58,379 nucleotides of DNA from SPDF01 sp963699825 (GTDB taxonomy: Bacteria; Gemmatimonadota; Gemmatimonadetes; Gemmatimonadales; GWC2-71-9), in assembly GCA_963699825.1 (NCBI GenBank), contig CAVOVI010000017.1, positions 1 through 58,379 on the forward strand, in the 5' to 3' direction. A program made the translations under genes and the position numbers. The notes beneath the pieces are model-generated. The model was given only the letters and a program-made list of their open reading frames with translations, ran no database searches and was not told where the DNA came from. The number at the start of each line of letters is the position of its first letter. Position 1 is the stretch's first letter. This document shows, one piece after another, positions 8,506 through 19,593 of this stretch.

Positions 8506-10398
8506 GTGACTGCTACCTCTTCATCCACCATCGTACCACCGGCACCGGCCGCCACGCGCCTGGCCGAGCACACCATCGAAATCGTCTCCGATTCCGGTGA
8601 AGGCGCCCAGAAATGTGGGCAGATCTTCGGCGCCGTCTCCGCGAAGATGGGGAACGGGGTCTGGACCGTCGAGATCATTCCGGCCGAGATCCAGCCCCCG
8701 CCGCGGGTCCCCGAAGGCGCCAGCGGCTACCGCATCCGGATGGGGGCCGGCCCCGTCACCAACTGGGGTGACGCGACCAACCTGGCCCTCGCCTTCAACG
8801 AGCAGGTGCTCGTCGCCCGGCATCGGCTCGATGCGCTGGCCCCTGACGCGGTCCTCCTGGTCGAGGACAAGTGGGCCACCCACGATGACGCCGACATTCG
8901 CGCCGCCTGGGCGGCGGCGATGGAGGAGCTCTCCCACCGGCAGTACCGGATCATCCCCGTCCCGATGGAAGTGGAGTGCCTGACGCTGGTCGACAACCCC
9001 CGCAAGGGGAAGAACATGTTCGCGCTCGGGATGCTCGCCTGCATCTACGGGCGGGACATGGAGCGGATCAAGGAGCAGATCGCCCACGCCTTCCGGAAGA
9101 AGAGCGAGGCGGTCTACGAGCAGAACGTCGCGCTGCTCGAGCTGGGGTACGGCTGGGCCGAGGCCAACATCGACTTCCGGATCGAGGTGACCCCGCCGCC
9201 GATCACCGAGGCGCTGGTGGTCATGAACGGCAACGAGGCGTGCGGACTCGGCGCAATCGCGGCCGGCATGGAACTCTGCTCCATGTATCCCATCACCCCC
9301 GCCACCTCCGTCTCCCACTACCTGAGCGAGGTGTTTGAGAAGTTCGGGGGCATTGTCCACCAGGCCGAAGACGAGATCGCCGCCGTGGGCGTGGCCATCG
9401 GCGCCTCCTACGCCGGCAAGGTGGCGCTGACCGTCACCTCCGGCCCAGGCCTCGCGCTCAAGACCGAGTTCCTCGGCTTGGCCGTCATGACGGAAATTCC
9501 GCTGGTGCTGGTCGACGTGCAGCGGGGCGGGCCGAGTACGGGCCTGCCGACCAAGGTAGAGCAGTCGGACCTGCTCGCGGCGCTCTACGCGAGCCCCGGC
9601 GACGCCCCGCACGTCGTGATGGCCCCGGCCACGATCGAGGAGTGTTTCCACATCATGGTCACCGCCCGCCGGATCGCCGAGGCGTTCCGCACGGTGGTCA
9701 TGGTGCTCTCGGACGCCAACCTGGCCACCGGCGTGACCCCCTTCCCGCGGCCGAAGCCGGACGCGACGTGGCAAGCGGCGCCGATCGACCTCGCCCCCGT
9801 GGCCGAAGGCCGGAAGGCGTACCAGTGGGACCCGGAGACCGGCCTGTCACAGCGGATCGTCCCCGGCCAGCCCGGGGGGGCCTACACCGTCACCGGCCTC
9901 TCGCACGACGAGGGGAGCAAGGTCGCCTACAGTTCCGGGGTCCATCAACGCTCCTCGGCCATGCGGAGCCGCAAGCTCGCCGTGCTGCAGACGCTGCTGA
10001 CGCCCCCGCCGATCTATGGCGAGGCCGAGGGCGACCTGCTGCTGGTGGGCTGGGGGAGCACCAAGGGGGCGATCGAAGAGGCGGTGGACCGGGCCCGGAG
10101 CGAGGGGATTCGCGTCTCCGCGGTGCATCTCCGGTTCCTTTCGCCGCTCGAGCCGGGACTCAAGGAGATCTTCGCGCGGTTCACCAAGGTGTGCACCGTG
10201 GAAATCAACTACAGCGATGACCCAGGCGATCCCTACATCACCGACGAGAACCGCCGCCGCGGCCAGCTGGCCTGGGTCCTCCGGGCGACGACGCTGGTCG
10301 ATATCGACTGCTGGACGCGCGTGCCGGGCGAGCCGCTGCGGCCCGGTTCCATCCTCGACGCCATCCGTGACCGCACGCCGCGGGGAGGTGCAGCATGA
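8506..10398 (+). CDS. korA: 2-oxoglutarate:ferredoxin oxidoreductase, fused gamma-alpha subunit
   Basis: A 630-aa subunit from GTG 8506. The N-terminal gamma domain (SDSGEGAQKCGQIFGAVSAK) is fused to the alpha domain, which carries MYPITPATSVSHYLSEVFEK near residue 260 and the conserved QAEDEIAAVGVAIGASYAGK. This is the KorA/PorA arrangement for thiamine-diphosphate 2-oxoacid oxidoreductases that lack the large NifJ form. With KorB it should interconvert a 2-oxoacid (2-oxoglutarate most likely), CoA and oxidised ferredoxin with acyl-CoA, CO2 and reduced ferredoxin. The stop overlaps the korB start (ATGA). Substrate choice within the family is not certain. Cytoplasmic. Confidence 0.88.
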   Translation: MTATSSSTIVPPAPAATRLAEHTIEIVSDSGEGAQKCGQIFGAVSAKMGNGVWTVEIIPAEIQPPPRVPEGASGYRIRMGAGPVTNWGDATNLALAFNEQVLVARHRLDALAPDAVLLVEDKWATHDDADIRAAWAAAMEELSHRQYRIIPVPMEVECLTLVDNPRKGKNMFALGMLACIYGRDMERIKEQIAHAFRKKSEAVYEQNVALLELGYGWAEANIDFRIEVTPPPITEALVVMNGNEACGLGAIAAGMELCSMYPITPATSVSHYLSEVFEKFGGIVHQAEDEIAAVGVAIGASYAGKVALTVTSGPGLALKTEFLGLAVMTEIPLVLVDVQRGGPSTGLPTKVEQSDLLAALYASPGDAPHVVMAPATIEECFHIMVTARRIAEAFRTVVMVLSDANLATGVTPFPRPKPDATWQAAPIDLAPVAEGRKAYQWDPETGLSQRIVPGQPGGAYTVTGLSHDEGSKVAYSSGVHQRSSAMRSRKLAVLQTLLTPPPIYGEAEGDLLLVGWGSTKGAIEEAVDRARSEGIRVSAVHLRFLSPLEPGLKEIFARFTKVCTVEINYSDDPGDPYITDENRRRGQLAWVLRATTLVDIDCWTRVPGEPLRPGSILDAIRDRTPRGGAA

Positions 10399-11351
10399 GT
10401 GTCACCTGCGGACTCCTCCCGGTGCTCCAGCCCGGCGAGCATGAGTCCCACTACGAGTTGAACGATTACGAAGGCGCCCGGGCCCGCTGGTGTCCCGGCT
10501 GCGGCGACCACTCCATCCTGGCCTCGGTCCAGAAGCTGCTGACCGCCGAGCAACTGACGCCCGAACAGACGGTGTTCGTCTCCGGCATCGGCTGTTCCAG
10601 CCGGTTCCCGCACTACCTCAAGACCTACGGCTTCCACGGGATCCATGGCCGTGCGCTGCCAGTCGCGACGGGCATCAAGCTCACCCGCCCCGACCTGCAG
10701 GTGTTCGTGGTCATGGGCGACGGCGACTGCACCTCGATCGGCGCGGCGCACTGGGTGCATGCGCTGCGCTACAACGCCAACATGACGGTACTGCTGCTCG
10801 ACAACGGCATCTACGCGCTGACCAAGAACCAGACCTCGCCGACCACGCCGCAGGGGTTCGCGAGCAACACGATGCCGCAGGGGGGCGTGCTGCCCTCGCT
10901 CAACCCGCTCTCGGTCTCGCTCGGCGTGACCAACGCCTCGTTCGTGGCGCAGACCGCCGAATGGGTCCCGGCGCATCTCTACGCCACCCTGCGCGCCGCC
11001 TACCACCACCGCGGCCTGAGCTTCGTGCGCATCCTGCAGCGCTGCCCGATCTACTCGGCGGCGGTGTACCAGGCGGCGGTCCAGGACCCGGCCAACATCG
11101 CGATGCTGATCCACGACGACGGCGTCGTGGTCCCCGAGCTCGAGAAGATCTACCGCTCGCAAGTGCGGCACGATCCACACGATCTCGATGCCGCCCGGCG
11201 CGTGGCGAGCGCCACCGACCACATCCACCTCGGCGTGCTCTACCGCGACCCCTCGCGGCCGCGGTACGAGGAGATCCGCCGTGTACCGCCCCGCACGCCG
11301 GAGGAGCGGGTCACCCTGATCGACGCGGAGTTGGATCGCTATGCCGTCTGA
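10395..11351 (+). CDS. korB: 2-oxoglutarate:ferredoxin oxidoreductase beta subunit
   Basis: A 318-aa protein with ribosome binding site GGGAGGTG and ATG 10395 overlapping the korA stop. It has the iron-sulfur and thiamine-diphosphate motifs RWCPGCGDHSIL, GIGCSSRFPHY and GDGDCTSIGAAHW, followed by LLLDNGIYALTKNQ and SPTTPQG, the KorB-type cofactor site. The C-terminal ~80 residues after QRCPIYS extend the short family form. It supplies the TPP and 4Fe-4S centre of the KorAB enzyme. The last 11 bases overlap the next gene, implying translational coupling across the operon. Confidence 0.9.
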   Translation: MSVTCGLLPVLQPGEHESHYELNDYEGARARWCPGCGDHSILASVQKLLTAEQLTPEQTVFVSGIGCSSRFPHYLKTYGFHGIHGRALPVATGIKLTRPDLQVFVVMGDGDCTSIGAAHWVHALRYNANMTVLLLDNGIYALTKNQTSPTTPQGFASNTMPQGGVLPSLNPLSVSLGVTNASFVAQTAEWVPAHLYATLRAAYHHRGLSFVRILQRCPIYSAAVYQAAVQDPANIAMLIHDDGVVVPELEKIYRSQVRHDPHDLDAARRVASATDHIHLGVLYRDPSRPRYEEIRRVPPRTPEERVTLIDAELDRYAV

Positions 11352-12342
11352 CACTCGTTTTGCCGAGGCCGTGGCGGCGATGGCGCAGCCGATCGCCGAG
11401 TTCCGGTCCATCATCGAGGGGGCGCTGGCCCAGGCCGAGGCCTTTCTCGTCGAGCAGGCGGCGGATGCCGGGCAGCGCGCCACGCGCGCCAGCTTGGAAC
11501 TCGGGGGCTTCGCCGCCGGACGCGTCGATCCAGCCCGCTTCGCCGAACTCTTCCCCGCCGTCAGCCCCGTCGAACCGGCGGCGCTCACGGCGCTGCACCG
11601 CGCCATCGCGACGCTCCAGAAGCTCCGGGATCAAGGCGACGAGGCCTTCTTCGTGGAATTGAAGAAAGGTGGCCGACTCGGCGTGGCCGTCGGCGACGCG
11701 CTCGCCGAGATCGGGCGCGCCTTCGGCGCCGTCATCCTCTCGGAGGTGGTGCGGGGAGGCCGGTACAAGGCGGAGGAGCACGACGCCCTCCTCGATCCCG
11801 TGGAGTTCCGGGCCTGGAGCAAGGCGGCACGGCGGTACGCGCCACCCCTCATCGTGTCGCTCGAGGGAGCCGACCTGCACGTGGGGGCGCTGAGCGACTT
11901 CGCGGATGGGCGCGAGAAGATCGTGCTGGTGGTGCGCGGCGCTGCCGCCCCTGCCCCGCTCGCCCGCTGTATCACCCCCGGCACCCTCGTCCTTCAGACG
12001 ACGGACGGCACCGGCCTCGACCGGGTGGCAGCGTTCGACGGCCCGGCAGTCGCCGCCGTGATGCCCGAAGGCGCCGCCGTCTTCCTGCACGATCCAAGCG
12101 CCGGACGCGAACCGTGGCAGCGCCTGACGGTGCGGACCCTGGGTGAGGAACCGAAGCGCGCCCTCGGTGGCACCAGCGCCTGGCAGATGACCGAGGAGCG
12201 TACGCTCCTGGCGGACCTCGGCCGCACCCCGTTCAGCATTCCGGTGAATGGCGGGTCAGCCAAGCCGGCCGTGGGCGCCGAGGATGCGGTGGACCGGATC
12301 GCCAGCTGGTTGCTCGGTCAGTCCGGGCAGCCCGGGAGCTGA
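11341..12342 (+). CDS. Conserved-operon hypothetical protein
   Basis: A 333-aa soluble protein starting 11 bp inside korB. I recognise no family. The N-terminal half is helical and Ala-rich (ten or more heptad-like Ala/Glu/Phe turns), followed by a segment ending FFVELKKGGRLGVAVGDALA. The C-terminal half has alternating strands (PPLIVSLEGADLHVGALSDF, KIVLVVRGAAAPAPLARCI, GTLVLQTTDGTGLDRVAAF) that look like a ligand-binding or regulatory fold. It ends with EDAVDRIASWLL. Only one cysteine (the Cys of ARCI) is visible, so an iron-sulfur role is unlikely. Its position between KorB and RnfB suggests an assembly, adaptor or regulatory role in the ferredoxin complex; that is inference. Confidence 0.7.
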   Translation: MPSDTRFAEAVAAMAQPIAEFRSIIEGALAQAEAFLVEQAADAGQRATRASLELGGFAAGRVDPARFAELFPAVSPVEPAALTALHRAIATLQKLRDQGDEAFFVELKKGGRLGVAVGDALAEIGRAFGAVILSEVVRGGRYKAEEHDALLDPVEFRAWSKAARRYAPPLIVSLEGADLHVGALSDFADGREKIVLVVRGAAAPAPLARCITPGTLVLQTTDGTGLDRVAAFDGPAVAAVMPEGAAVFLHDPSAGREPWQRLTVRTLGEEPKRALGGTSAWQMTEERTLLADLGRTPFSIPVNGGSAKPAVGAEDAVDRIASWLLGQSGQPGS

Positions 12343-12346
12343 ATCG

Positions 12347-13188
12347 ATGACCATGCTGGCGGTCCTGATCCTCAGTGGCGTGGCGCTGGTCTTCGCGGTC
12401 TTGATCGCGCTGGCCAATCGACGCCTGTGGGTGTGGGAAGATCCGCGGATCGACGTGGTGTCATCCCTCCTCCCCAACGCCAACTGCGGTGCGTGCGGGC
12501 TGCCGGGCTGCCGCGCCTTCGCCGAACAGGCCGTCGAGGGACTGGTCCAGCCGAGCCAGTGCACGGTCGGAACCGATGAATCGCACAAGGCCATCGCCGG
12601 CTTTCTCGGGCGTGGACGCGGGAACAGCGGTACGGCGAGTCGCCCGCCTGCAGTGTGCCGGGGGGCCACGACGTGGCCGGAGCGCTGGCCGAGTACCGCG
12701 GGCTCCCGACCTGCGCCGCGGCCACTGCCGTGGCCGGTGGTGGCAAAGGGTGCGCCTGGGGATGCCTCGGCCTCGCCGACTGCGAGCGGGTCTGTGACTT
12801 CGACGCGATCACCATGACCGCCACCGGGCTCCCAGTGGTGGATCCGGCCAAGTGCACTGCCTGCGGCGATTGCGTGGAGGCCTGCCCCAAGGGGCTGTTC
12901 ACGATGCTCCCGGTGGACACCCACCTGCTGGTGCAGTGCAAGAACCTCCTCAACGGCGACGAGGTGCTGGAGCAGTGCAAGGTGGCGTGCACCGCCTGCG
13001 GCAAGTGCGTGCAGGACGCCGCCGACGGGCTGATCAGCGTCGCCAGTGGTGTGGCCGTGGTGAACTACGACTTTGATGCGCAGGCCGATCAGGGCGCCAT
13101 TGCCCGGTGCCCGACCGGCGCGATTGTCTGGCTCAACGGGATGCAGTTCGTCCCGGAGCCTTCTCTGTCCAGGAGTGCGGCAGCATGA
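12347..13188 (+). CDS. rnfB: Rnf complex subunit RnfB, frameshifted
   Basis: About 279 aa after removing two +1 G insertions (near 12608 and 12660); 842 minus 2 is divisible by three. There is one N-terminal membrane helix (MLAVLILSGVALVFAVLIAL), then the four-Cys cluster domain NCGACGLPGCRAFAEQAVEG. Ferredoxin-like motifs follow: CTACGDCVEACPKG and CTACGKCVQDAADG, the second missing the usual fourth Cys-Pro. RnfB is the ferredoxin-facing electron-entry subunit of the membrane Rnf complex. The stop codon overlaps the start of the pyruvate:ferredoxin oxidoreductase gene. Confidence 0.85.
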
Positions 13189-16100
13189 CCTCGATCTTTC
13201 GGCCCAAGCGCGACGCGAAGGCGCCGGCGCCTCCTCCCTATCCGGGAACCCTCGAGGCGCTCGACGGCAGCTACGCCGTGGTGGCCATGGAAACCGCCGC
13301 CGGCGAAGCGGCCGGCGCCTATCCGATCACACCGTCGACCCAGATGGGCGAGGGATGGGCGGCGGCGGTGGCCGATGGCAGCCGCAACGTCAACGGCCGA
13401 CGCCTCCTGTTCTTCGAGCCCGAAGGAGAGCACGCCGCCGCCGCCGTGACCGCGGGCATGTCCATGGCGGGCCTCCGCTCGACGAACTTCTCGAGCGGCC
13501 AGGGCATCGCCTACATGCACGAGTCGCTGTACGCCGCCGTGGGCAAGCGCCTGACCTACGTGCTCAACGTGGCCGCCCGCGCCATGACCAAGCACGCCCT
13601 GAACGTGCATGCCGGCCACGACGACTACCACGCGGTGGACGACACCGGCTTCTTCCAGCTCTTCGCCAAGGATGTACAGGAGGTCGCGGACCTCAACCTG
13701 ATCGCGCACCGGATCGCCGAACTCTCGCTCAATCCCGGGCATCTGCGCCCAGGACGGCTTCCTCACCTCGCACGTGATCGAGTCGCTCCGGCTGCCCGAG
13801 CGCGAGTTGATCAAGGCCTACCTCGGCGACCCCGCCGACCGCATCCCGTCGCCGACCCCGGCCCAGCAGATGGTCTTCGGCGAGACGCGGCGCCGGATCC
13901 CCGAGATGTTCGACCTCGACTATCCCGCGATGCTCGGGGTGGTGCAGAACCAGGAGAGCTACGCCCAGGGCGTGGCGGCCCAGCGACCCTTCTACTTCGA
14001 TCACATCGTCGGCCTCACCGATCAGGCCTTCGAGGAGTATGCCGCCCTGACCGGCCGCCGGTACGCCCGCATCGGCCGGTATCGGCTCGACGACGCGGAG
14101 TACGTGATCGTCGGCCAGGGATCGGTGGTGTCCAACGCCGAGGCGGTCGCCGACTACCTGCGCGCCAAGCGCGGGCTCAAGGTCGGGGTGCTGAACCTGA
14201 CGATGTTCCGGCCCTTCCCCGCGGACCTCCTCAGCCACGCCCTGTCCGGCAAGAAGGGCGTGGTCGTGCTGGAGCGAACCGACCAGCCGCTCGCGGTCGA
14301 CCCGCCGATTCTCCGCGAGCTCCGCAGCGCGATGTCGCAGGCGATGGAGAACGGCCGCGTCACCGGGGACACTCTTCCCTACCCCGGCGTGGCCGCGCTC
14401 AAGGCCGACCCAGGTGCCGGACTTCTTCTCAGGGTGCTTCGGACTGGGCAGCCGCGACCTCCAGCCCGGCGACATCGTGGCGGCGGTCGACAACATGCTC
14501 CCGGGTGGCGCGCGAAAGCGTCAGTTCTACCTCGGGATCGACTTCGTGCGGCCCGACACCCGCCTGCCGAAGCTCCAGATCTGGCAGGAGCGGATGCTCG
14601 ACAGCTATCCGGACGTCGGCCAGCTCTCGCTGCCCTCGGCCGGAGACATCAACCTGCTCCCCGAGAGTTCCACCGCCGTGCGGATTCACTCGGTCGGCGG
14701 GTGGGGCGCCATCACGATGGGGAAGAACCTCGCGATGACGGCGTTCGAGCTGTTCGGCATGCAGATCAAGGCCAACCCGAAGTACGGCTCCGAGAAGAAG
14801 GGGCAGCCGACCACGTTCTACGCCGTCCTTGCCCACGACCCGGTGCGCCTGAACTGCGAACTGAAGCACGTGGACGTGGTGCTCTCTCCCGACCCGAACG
14901 TGTTCCGGCACAGCGACCCGCTTGCCGGGCTGGCCGAGGGTGGGACGTTCGTCATCCAAACCGACCTGACGCCCGAGGCGTTCTGGCTGACGCTTCCCGC
15001 CCAGGCGCGGAACACCATCCGCGAGCGGAAGATCAAGGTGTTCGTGATGGACGCCTTTGCCATCGCTCGTGAAGAGGCATCGGACGTCGAGCTGCGGTAC
15101 CGCATGCAGGGCGCCGCCTTCCTCGGTGCCTTCTTCCGGGCCTCCCCGATGCTCCAGCAGGAAGAAGTGAGCGAGGCACGGCTCTTCGAGGGGATCAAGG
15201 ATCAGCTGAAGAAGAAGTTCGGCCACCGCGGCGCGGCCGTCGTGGATGACAACGTCCGCGTCATCCGCCGCGGCTTCGACGAGGTGCACCCGGTCGAGCC
15301 GATCGCCAGCATCACCCCCGACGCGCCTGGCACCGTGCCCCACATCCCGCGCATGCTGGACGTGGCCGATGCGCAGCCCGGCATCGGCAATCCCGGCCGC
15401 TTCTGGGAGCAGGTCTGCTCCTCCTGTACCACCGGTCTGGACGGCATCGCCGACCCGTTCGCCGCCATCAGCGCCATTCCGGCCGCCACCGGCGCCGTGC
15501 GCGACATGAGCGGTGTCCGGATGGAGATTCCGGCCTTCGTGGCGGAGAACTGCACCGGCTGCGCCCAGTGCTGGACGCAGTGCCCCGACGCGGCCATTCC
15601 GGGACTGGTGAACGCCCCGGAGGACATCCTGAACGCCGTGGTCACGGCCTCCGCCAACGGGAACCGGCTGGAGCGGATGCGCCCGATCGTGAAGCCGTGG
15701 GCACGCGAGGTCCAGCGCATCCTCGCCAAGGAGCCGGAGCTCGCGGTGCCGGCGGCTTTCGCGAAGGGCTACGCCTCGGTGGCGGACAAGATGGGATGGG
15801 ACGCTGAACGACGGGCGGCCACCGATGTGGAGGCGGGGCTGGTGCAGCAGCGGCTGGCGGAGTTCCCGCTGGCCCGCACCCGCCCGTTCTTCGATGCCGT
15901 CGAGGGGAAGGCGAAGGGGACGGGTGGGCTGTTGTCGATCACCGTCAATCCGGAAGCCTGCAAGGGGTGCAACCTCTGTGTGGATGTCTGCCCCGACGGC
16001 GCGCTGGTCACCGTCCGCCAGGATGACGACTCACTGGCGCTCCTGCGCCGGAACTGGGAGGTGTGGCAGGAGCTGCCCGACACCGACGACCGGTTCGTGA

Positions 16101-18247
16101 ACGTCTCCGACGTCGATGAAGGCATCGGCGTCCTCTCGTCCCTGCTGCTCAAGAAGACCACCTATCGCTCGATGGTCGGCGGCGACGGCGCCTGCATGGG
16201 ATGCGGCGAGAAGACGGCGGTCCACCTGATCGTCTCGGCGATTTTCGCGGCGATGCAGCCGCGTGTGAAGGACCATCTGGTCCACCTCGAGGAACTGATC
16301 ACCGCCCTCGACGCGTCGGCCCGTGAGCTCCTCGCCTCCGGCGCCGATCTCGATGCCGCCGCGAAGGGCAGCGGCGCCGCCGCCGTCCCGGTCGACGACG
16401 CCAAGCGGGAGCAGCTCGCCCGCCTGACCCAGACCCTCGCCGAACTGCGCGACCTCAAGTGGCGGTACCAGGCGGGCCCGAGCGGGGCCGGCCGGGCACC
16501 GCTGGGGATGGCGAACAGCACGGGCTGCTCGTCGGTCTGGGGAAGCACCTATCCCTACAATCCGTACCCGTTCCCCTGGGTGAACCATCTCTTCCAGGAC
16601 GCGCCGTCGATCGCCATCGGCCTCTTCGAGGCGCAGATGCGGAAGATGGCCGACAACGTGGCGCTGGTCCGGCGCGCGGAGCTCCTCCGCGACGGCTCGT
16701 ACGACCCGGCCACGCACGACGAGCAGCTGTCGTCGATCACGTGGGCCGACTTTGACGACGATGAGTTCGCGCTCTGTCCGCCGATTCTCGCGATGGGCGG
16801 CGATGGCGCCATGCTGGACATCGGATTCCAGAACCTCTCGCGCCTGCTCGCCTCCGGCAAGCCGATCCGGGTCGTCGTCCTCGACACCCAGGTGTACTCC
16901 AACACCGGCGGGCAGGCCTGCACCTCGGGCTTCACGGGCCAGGTGGCGGACATGTCCGGCTTCGGCAAGGCGCAGCACGGCAAGACCGAGGTCCGGAAGG
17001 AACTCGCGCTGCTCGGCATCGCCCACCGCGGCGTCTATGTCCACCAGACCTCGCAGGCGGCCGCCTCGCACCTCATCGGCGGCGTCCTGCGCGGGCTCCA
17101 CAAGCGGCGCCCGGTGCTGATCAACGTCTACACTCCCTGTCCGGTTGAGCACGGGCTGGCCGACGACTGGTCGCAGCATGCGGCGCGGCTGGCGCTCGAG
17201 AGCCGGGCCTTCCCCTTCCTCACCTTTGACCCGGACGCCGGCCCGACGTACGCCGATCAGCTCTCGCTGGAAGGCAACCCCGCGATCGACGACCTCTGGC
17301 CGACGTACACGCTGCGCTTCGTCGACGACTCCGGTTCGGAGGAGGCGCTGGAGCTGCCGGTGACCATCGCCGACTGGGCCGCCACCGAGGCGCGCTTCAA
17401 GCAGCACTTCAAGGAGATTCCGGCGAGTGCGTGGAATGAGGAGATGCGTCCCTTCCACGAGTTCTTTGCGCTCTCCCCTGAGGAGCGTGAGGGGCTGACA
17501 CCCTACATCCTCGGCCTCACCAAGGAGCGCACGCTCCGCCGGCTGCGGGTATCGCGGGAAATCGTGCAGCTGGCGGAGGAGCGGCAGATGTTCTGGTCGC
17601 AGCTCCGGCAACTCGCCGGGCTCGAAGTGGCACCTGCAGTACGCGACCTGGTGGCTGCCTCGCTGGAAGAGGAGTTCGAGTCCCGGAGTACTGCGCTGCG
17701 GGCCGAGTACGAGGCGAAGCTGGCGGACCTCCGCGCGACGTATCCGGCACAGATGGCCCGGCAGCTCGCCACCGCCCTCCTCTCCAAGGCGGGCGGTTCC
17801 GCGGCCGTGGCTGAGTTCCTCGCGGAGCTTCCGGCTGCCACGATGCCGCCCAATGGCAACGCGGTCGCGACCGCACCGGCCGCTCCCGCTGCACCAGTGG
17901 CAACCGCCGCCCCAGCCGCCGCGGCGTCACCGGCAGCACCGGCGCCTGCCGCTCCTGCGCCGACCCCGCCCGCCGAGGCGGACGAGGACGAGGGCATGGT
18001 GCTCGAGGCGTACATCGACTCCGACCGGTGCACCACCTGCGATGAATGCACCAACATCAACAAGAAGCTCTTCGCCTACAACGCCGACAAGCAGGCATAC
18101 ATCAAGGACGCGTCCGCCGGGACCTTCAAGCAGCTGGTGACCGCGGCGGAGCGCTGCCCGGTGTCCATCATCCACCCCGGCACGCCGCTCAACCCGAAGG
18201 AGAAGGATCTCGAGAAGTGGATCGCCCGCGCCGCGAAGTTCAATTGA
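13185..18247 (+). CDS. nifJ: Giant pyruvate:ferredoxin oxidoreductase with C-terminal ferredoxin domain, frameshifted
   Basis: Two +1 insertions (GGG near 13741, CCC near 14408) break the frame; without them it encodes ~1686 aa, against ~1170-1200 for ordinary NifJ. Order: pyrimidine domain AYPITPSTQMGEGWA (~residue 45); gamma-type domain VGGWGAITMGKNLAMTAFEL (~510); ferredoxin motifs CTGCAQCWTQCPDAAIP (~790) and CKGCNLCVDVCPDGALV (~925); TPP domain GDGACMGCGEK (~1000) and AMGGDGAMLDIGFQNLSRLL, with VYSNTGGQACTSGF (~1230). The extra tail has a charged coiled coil (~1460-1540), an Ala/Pro linker (~1558-1600) and a ferredoxin-like domain CTTCDECTNINKKLFAYN ending in RCPVSIIHPG. The start ATG 13185 has AGGAGT upstream. 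It oxidises pyruvate to acetyl-CoA and CO2, or the reverse, and lies inside the rnf genes. Confidence 0.88.
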
Positions 18248-18257
18248 GCCTCTGCTG

Positions 18258-19593
18258 ATGCGCTCTCCAGGCTTCCGGCACGGCGTCCACCCTCCCGAGG
18301 CAAAGGAGCTGACCCATCAGCTCCCGATCCGTCGGATGCCCTACCCCGACGAGATCGTCCTCCCGCTGCGGCAGCACGCCGGCAAGCCGGCGAAGCTCTG
18401 CGTGCAGGTGGGCGACCACGTCGAACGCGGCGACCCGGTCGGGCTGGCCGACGGCTGGGTCTCGGTCCCGATTCACTCCTCCGCGGCGGGTCGGGTGACC
18501 GAGATCGGGATGTGGCCCCACCCGGATGGCACGCATGGCCACGGCGGTGCGGATCGCGGTGGACCGCTACGCCGCGCAGGTGCCGCGCCCCCGGATGGTG
18601 CCGCATTGGGAGGGGCTCTCCACCGACGAGGTCGTGCGCGCGGTGCAGGAGGCCGGCGTCGTCGGTCTCGGCGGCGCGGCCTTTCCCACCCACGTGAAGC
18701 TGGCGCCCCCGCCCGATTTCGACGGTCCACACCCTGATCATCAACGGCGCCGAGTGCGAGCCGTACCTCACCTCCGACCATCGCACGATGGCCGAGTACC
18801 CCGACCCGGGTCATGTTCGGCATCCGGGTGATGATGCACACCATGCAGGTGAGCAAGTGCGTGGTGGGCGTGGAGCGGAACAAGCCGGACGCGATCGAGG
18901 CGCTGCGCGGCGCCCTGCCCGCCGATCTCGACATCACGATTCTCCCGCTGACCGTGAAGTACCCGCAGGGCGCGGAGAAGATGCTGATCCAGGCGGTGAC
19001 CGGAGTCGAGGTCCCCTCGGGGAAGCTCCCGGTCTCGGTCGGTGTCGTGGTGCAGAACGTCGGCTCGGTCGCCGCCATCGCGGAGGTGTTCGAGACAGGG
19101 CTGCCCGCTGATCGAGCGGATCGTGACCGTCTCCGGGCACGGCCTGCTCCGGCCGGCCAACCTCATCGTGCCGGTCGGCACCAAGCTGCGGGACCTGCTG
19201 GACTTCTGCGGCGGGCTGGCGCCCGATGCGGCGGAGGTGATCATCGGCGGGCCGATGATGGGACAGGCACAGGCCAATCTCGATGCCCCGGTGCTCAAGG
19301 GCACGACGGGCGTCGTGGTCCTCGCAGCGCCACGAGACACGCCTGGAGAAGGTGTATCCCTGCATCCACTGCGGCCGCTGCCTCGACGCCTGCCCCGTCT
19401 TTCTCAATCCGTCGCTGCTCGGAGACCTGGCTCGAGTGGACCGCTACGACGACATGACCGACGCCCATCTGGCGGACTGCATGCTCTGCGGGTCGTGCTC
19501 CTACGTCTGCCCGTCGAACATCCCGCTGTCCCAGCTCTTCCAGGCCAGCAAGGTGGCGCTGCGTCGCGCGGCCGCATGGCGGTGGCGACATGA
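18258..19593 (+). CDS. rnfC: Rnf complex subunit RnfC, multiply frameshifted
   Basis: The NADH/FMN-binding subunit of Rnf, ~443 aa when reassembled. The N-terminus is GVHPPEAKELTHQLPIRRMP, the biotin/SLBB-like region carries VGDHVERGDPVGLADGWVSV, and the Rossmann part carries GLGGAAFPTHVKL and LIINGAECEPYLTSDHR. It ends in two iron-sulfur motifs, CIHCGRCLDACP and CMLCGSCSYVCPSN. Five successive +1 shifts fall near 18530, 18714, 18802, 19107 and 19332, and a sixth change near 19560 is needed to reach TGA 19591-19593, which overlaps rnfD. This is the most damaged gene of the operon. No membrane helices, as expected for a peripheral subunit. Confidence 0.82.

Noticed and set aside
8493..8700. 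Toxin gene partner for the Phd/YefM antitoxin
   Set aside because: korA starts 14 bp after the antitoxin; no Doc, RelE or YoeB motif on either strand nearby.
8521..9774. 417-codon minus-strand frame inside korA
   Set aside because: Antisense shadow of korA with Arg/Gly/His-rich composition.
12347..13188. Programmed ribosomal frameshifting in rnfB and other operon genes
   Set aside because: Shifts occur at many unrelated sites without slippery-site and stem-loop signals, and several fall in a single gene; errors explain them better.
16031..17611. 526-codon minus-strand open frame across nifJ
   Set aside because: Shadow of the conserved PFOR coding sequence; no family motifs.
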